In this document: positions 61,855 through 64,000 of the stretch, one piece after another | Layout of the letters: every line of letters begins with the position of its first letter | Numbering within the stretch: position 1 is the stretch's first letter | From: Macrotis lagotis | Lineage: Eukaryota > Chordata > Mammalia > Peramelemorphia > Peramelidae | Reading direction: 5' to 3' | Assembly (NCBI RefSeq): GCF_037893015.1 | Contig: NC_133661.1 | Location: 225,775,157 to 225,839,156 of the forward strand | DNA length: 64,000 bases | Translations under genes and position numbers: made by a program | The notes under the pieces: generated by a model | What the model was told of the DNA's origin: nothing | Database searches by the model: none | The model's input: the letters and a program-made list of their open reading frames with translations, nothing else

Positions 61855-62108
61855 TTTTTTTAAATTTTATTTGAGTTTTGAGTTTTACAATTTTTCTCCC
61901 AATCTTCCCCCCCGCCAATGCAAAGCAATCTGTCAGTCATTATTTTGTTTCCATGTTGTACACTGATCCAAATTGAGCGTGATGAGAAAGAAATCACATC
62001 CTTAAGGAAGAAGCAAAAAGTATAAGAGATAACAAGACCAGACAATAAGACATCTGGTTTTTTCCTAAATTAAAGGGAATAGTCCTTGAAATTTGTTCAA
62101 ACTCCACA
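61855..62108 (-). mobile_element. Very short 5'-truncated LINE-1 3' end with target-site duplication
   Basis: 254 bp of L1 3' UTR in reverse orientation, matching the 3' end of the 34.7 kb element (for example the complement of tccaaattgag). Flanking direct repeats aaagccttcctttat are at 61840-61854 and 62109-62123. It interrupts an L2-derived stretch. Confidence 0.9.
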
Positions 62109-62199
62109 AAAGCCTTCCTTTATGATGCTACCCTATACTACTCTCTCTCCTTTATCTGCTCTGCCAAAGAATTTACTTTCTGTCACCTCCTCCTCCCGG

Positions 62200-63338
62200 C
62201 CCACACACACACATTAGCACTTGTTTTATGTTCATCCATCATTAATTTGTGTCTTGGTTTTGTTCCACAATTCTAATATATATGGTTGAAAGGTCTAAAA
62301 GAGAGTCTCCAGACTATCTGGGTGGCTCCTCTGTCGATGATTTCTCAAAGGACAGTGACAAAAATCACACAGGTTGAAAAGACATGTGTGGACTGCTCTT
62401 TATACCAATAGAGAGAATACTCCCAACAGTGAGGTCATGGATCAATGAATTATTGTTATCATTAATAATCTTGTTTTCATCTTTTCAGATTAACTCAAGC
62501 AGAAGCAATTCAGGGGAAAGTTGATATTCTGCTATTATTCTTTTACATTTAACATTCTGGAGACTACATTGTATAGGTGGATAAAATAATTGCTTTTTGT
62601 AATTTAATAAAAGTATTATGTAAGCTTGTCTTCTGTGAACTCAGTGAGAGGTTCTTTGGGACAATTCCAGTAGCAAATAGTATGATGGGGATGATATATA
62701 TGTCTCATCCTATTTCCCCATGGTTTTGATTTCATTAAGCTTTTCATTACACACAGCTTGGAGATTATGAGTATCTGGAATATAGGAAAGACAGTGTATT
62801 GAACCCAGGGTTGAACAAGGAGGAGAACAGGATAAATTGCCTTCAGGAAATTGCCAGGTTCCTTTAATGATCCCCAAGCTTCCTTTGGAAACAAAGATTC
62901 ATCTTTTCAATGCCAATATTCTACTGGTGTCTCTTCAAAAAATTGAAAGTAATTATCATCAAGCGGGCAATGGAAAGGGAGATATAGTGCACATGAGCAG
63001 AAACCTCAGAGAAAAAGAGGACTAAAAGACAATTAATGGAAATTTTAAAAAAATGTATGATAGGAAGAAAAAGATGGGCTGGTTAAATGACAAGAAGAAG
63101 AGATGAGAAATGAACAACCAGAGGGTACCATTGGTATCCTTGGGGTGTGAAGAGAAAGGGATAAAGGCCTTCACAAGTTGAGTGGCCCCCAGGTGATAAA
63201 CTTATGAGAGGCTATGTACAAAAGTCTCATAGGATGAATCAGCATGGAAGGGTTGCAATCTCTATCACTGGAGGATCAACCAAATGAAAATGGCCTTCCC
63301 CTCCCCACCTTTCATCTGAGCATTAGGTAGTACATTAC
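62200..63338. other. Intron sequence next to the DGLUCY exon, nothing recognised
   Basis: Short CA run near 62200. A 92-codon open frame on the - strand (62616-62894) shows no family resemblance. Confidence 0.4.
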
Positions 63339-63493
63339 CTTTACGACAGATGGGAGAGCCTGAGTCCAGCCTGGTGTTCTTGAAGAGATGATGGGTAATC
63401 CAATAGCTTTCCGTAGGTAGCGCTCATGTATGTTATTCATGTTCAGTAAATAGAGTGCACAGGCCAAAGCATAACCTCCCCAATTGGAAACAC
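63339..63493 (-). CDS. DGLUCY: D-glutamate cyclase (DGLUCY/C14orf159), penultimate coding exon
   Basis: This 155-bp exon on the - strand encodes [17 protein letters not shown]...SVVK, which I recognise from the C-terminal D-glutamate cyclase domain of DGLUCY (human [14 protein letters not shown]). The acceptor is tctgttttctgtgttAG just above 63493 and the donor is GTAATG just below 63339. The exon starts in phase 1 (two bases complete a split codon) and ends in phase 0, matching the phase-0 start of the terminal exon. The enzyme converts D-glutamate to 5-oxo-D-proline in mitochondria. The earlier exons lie beyond the right edge of the window. The gene is convergent with GPR68, as in human. 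Confidence 0.9.
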
Positions 63494-64000
63494 CTAACAC
63501 AGAAAACAGAGGCTCAATCACAGGACCAAAAGACAGGAGAGATAGCTTTCCTTTACTTTAGGTAATTTTGCCTCTAAGCCATCTGGGTAGAAGAGGTTCA
63601 GTGTGGAGCTCTAGAACAAAGGATTTCACATTTCTAGATATTCGATAACCCTTAAAAATTAAGAAATCAATCATTTAGACTAATGTTAGAGTGGAAAAGG
63701 TGCTAGAATTAGTGACAAAAGATTTTATATTCTAACTCAGTCCTTTATTAGTTGTGTTGCCTCAGACAGATCTTTTCAGCCATCTGATCCTCCATCTTTT
63801 CTTCTCTAAAATGGGACAATAATATATTACCTATCTTACAGTAATGTTAGGAGGAAAGTTCTTTTAAACCATTAAGCTCTATATAAATGAGAACTATTAT
63901 ACAAATTTTATATAACATTATATAATCACATTATAATAATATGATCACATCATAATATAGTCCATCATATTATATACAATCATGTTAAAATAACAATTAT

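Larger units (their letters stand above)
61130..62200 (+). mobile_element. L2 fragments interrupted by an inverted duplication arm and an L1 tail
   Basis: L2-like sequence at 61190-61460 (cccatcaccccttttgtctc) and 61665-61854 continuing at 62109-62200 (aaggttcagctcaaatcttc). The L1 scrap at 61855-62108 sits inside it. Confidence 0.6.
44172..63338 (-). other. DGLUCY: Last intron of DGLUCY (about 19.2 kb)
   Basis: Bounded by the GT donor at 63337-63338 and the AG acceptor at 44172-44173 (- strand). It contains no further coding exon that I can recognise, and the flanking exons join in frame with human-like sequence (K|EE). It is filled with repeats: a 245-bp pyrimidine tract, three L1 pieces in the same sense as the gene, SINEs, L2 relics and the 60.6-61.7 kb inverted duplication. 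Confidence 0.8.

Noticed and set aside
62616..62894. Possible further DGLUCY exon on the - strand
   Set aside because: The flanking exons join in frame with the expected sequence and phase, and this frame shows no resemblance to the protein or good splice sites.

Overview
The window is nuclear DNA of a marsupial. The evidence is the dense population of metatherian tRNA-derived SINEs (5' end GGGGCAGCTAGGTGG, body CTTAATAATTACCTAGCTGTGTGACC, tail TTGCAAAAACC), marsupial-type LINE-1 elements, old L2/L3/MIR relics, AT-rich intergenic sequence and mammalian exon/intron structure. The SINE subfamily looks like the one common in Australian marsupials such as dasyurids, but I do not claim a species.

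Two protein-coding genes are supported, and they face each other. (1) GPR68 (OGR1, the proton-sensing GPCR) is on the + strand with an intact single-exon reading frame at 19221-20267. A good acceptor with a branch point sits just upstream, and a poly(A) signal lies about 5.9 kb downstream (26145-26150). (2) The last two coding exons of DGLUCY (C14orf159, mitochondrial D-glutamate cyclase) are on the - strand at 63339-63493 and 44028-44171, separated by an intron of about 19.2 kb. As I recall it, human 14q32 has the same tail-to-tail DGLUCY/GPR68 arrangement, so the gene calls and the synteny support each other.

Region by region. 1-19 kb is upstream of GPR68: an L2 reverse-transcriptase relic, several 5'-truncated L1s, SINEs, a decayed Ty3/gypsy pol relic on the - strand (about 11.6-12.7 kb) and a nested L1-in-L1 cluster (14.5-17.1 kb). 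19-26 kb is the GPR68 exon with its long 3' UTR. 26-43 kb is the space between the converging genes. It holds a full-length but inactive L1 (34.69-41.48 kb) with a clean 15-bp target-site duplication. 43.3-63.5 kb is the end of DGLUCY: terminal exon, stop codon touching a large GT/GA microsatellite, then the last intron with a 245-bp pyrimidine tract, a 2.9-kb truncated L1 and more SINEs.

The most notable structures that ordinary annotation would miss are these: two near-identical inverted duplications (186-bp arms at 60631/61473 and 100-bp arms at 3369/4537); a second copy of the full-length L1's target sequence at about 45.62-45.87 kb without the L1; the DGLUCY stop codon abutting a microsatellite; three short uORFs ahead of GPR68; and the Ty3/gypsy relic. 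I found no CRISPR array, operon or defence system, and none is expected in this kind of DNA. All identifications come from reading the sequence; no database search was run.
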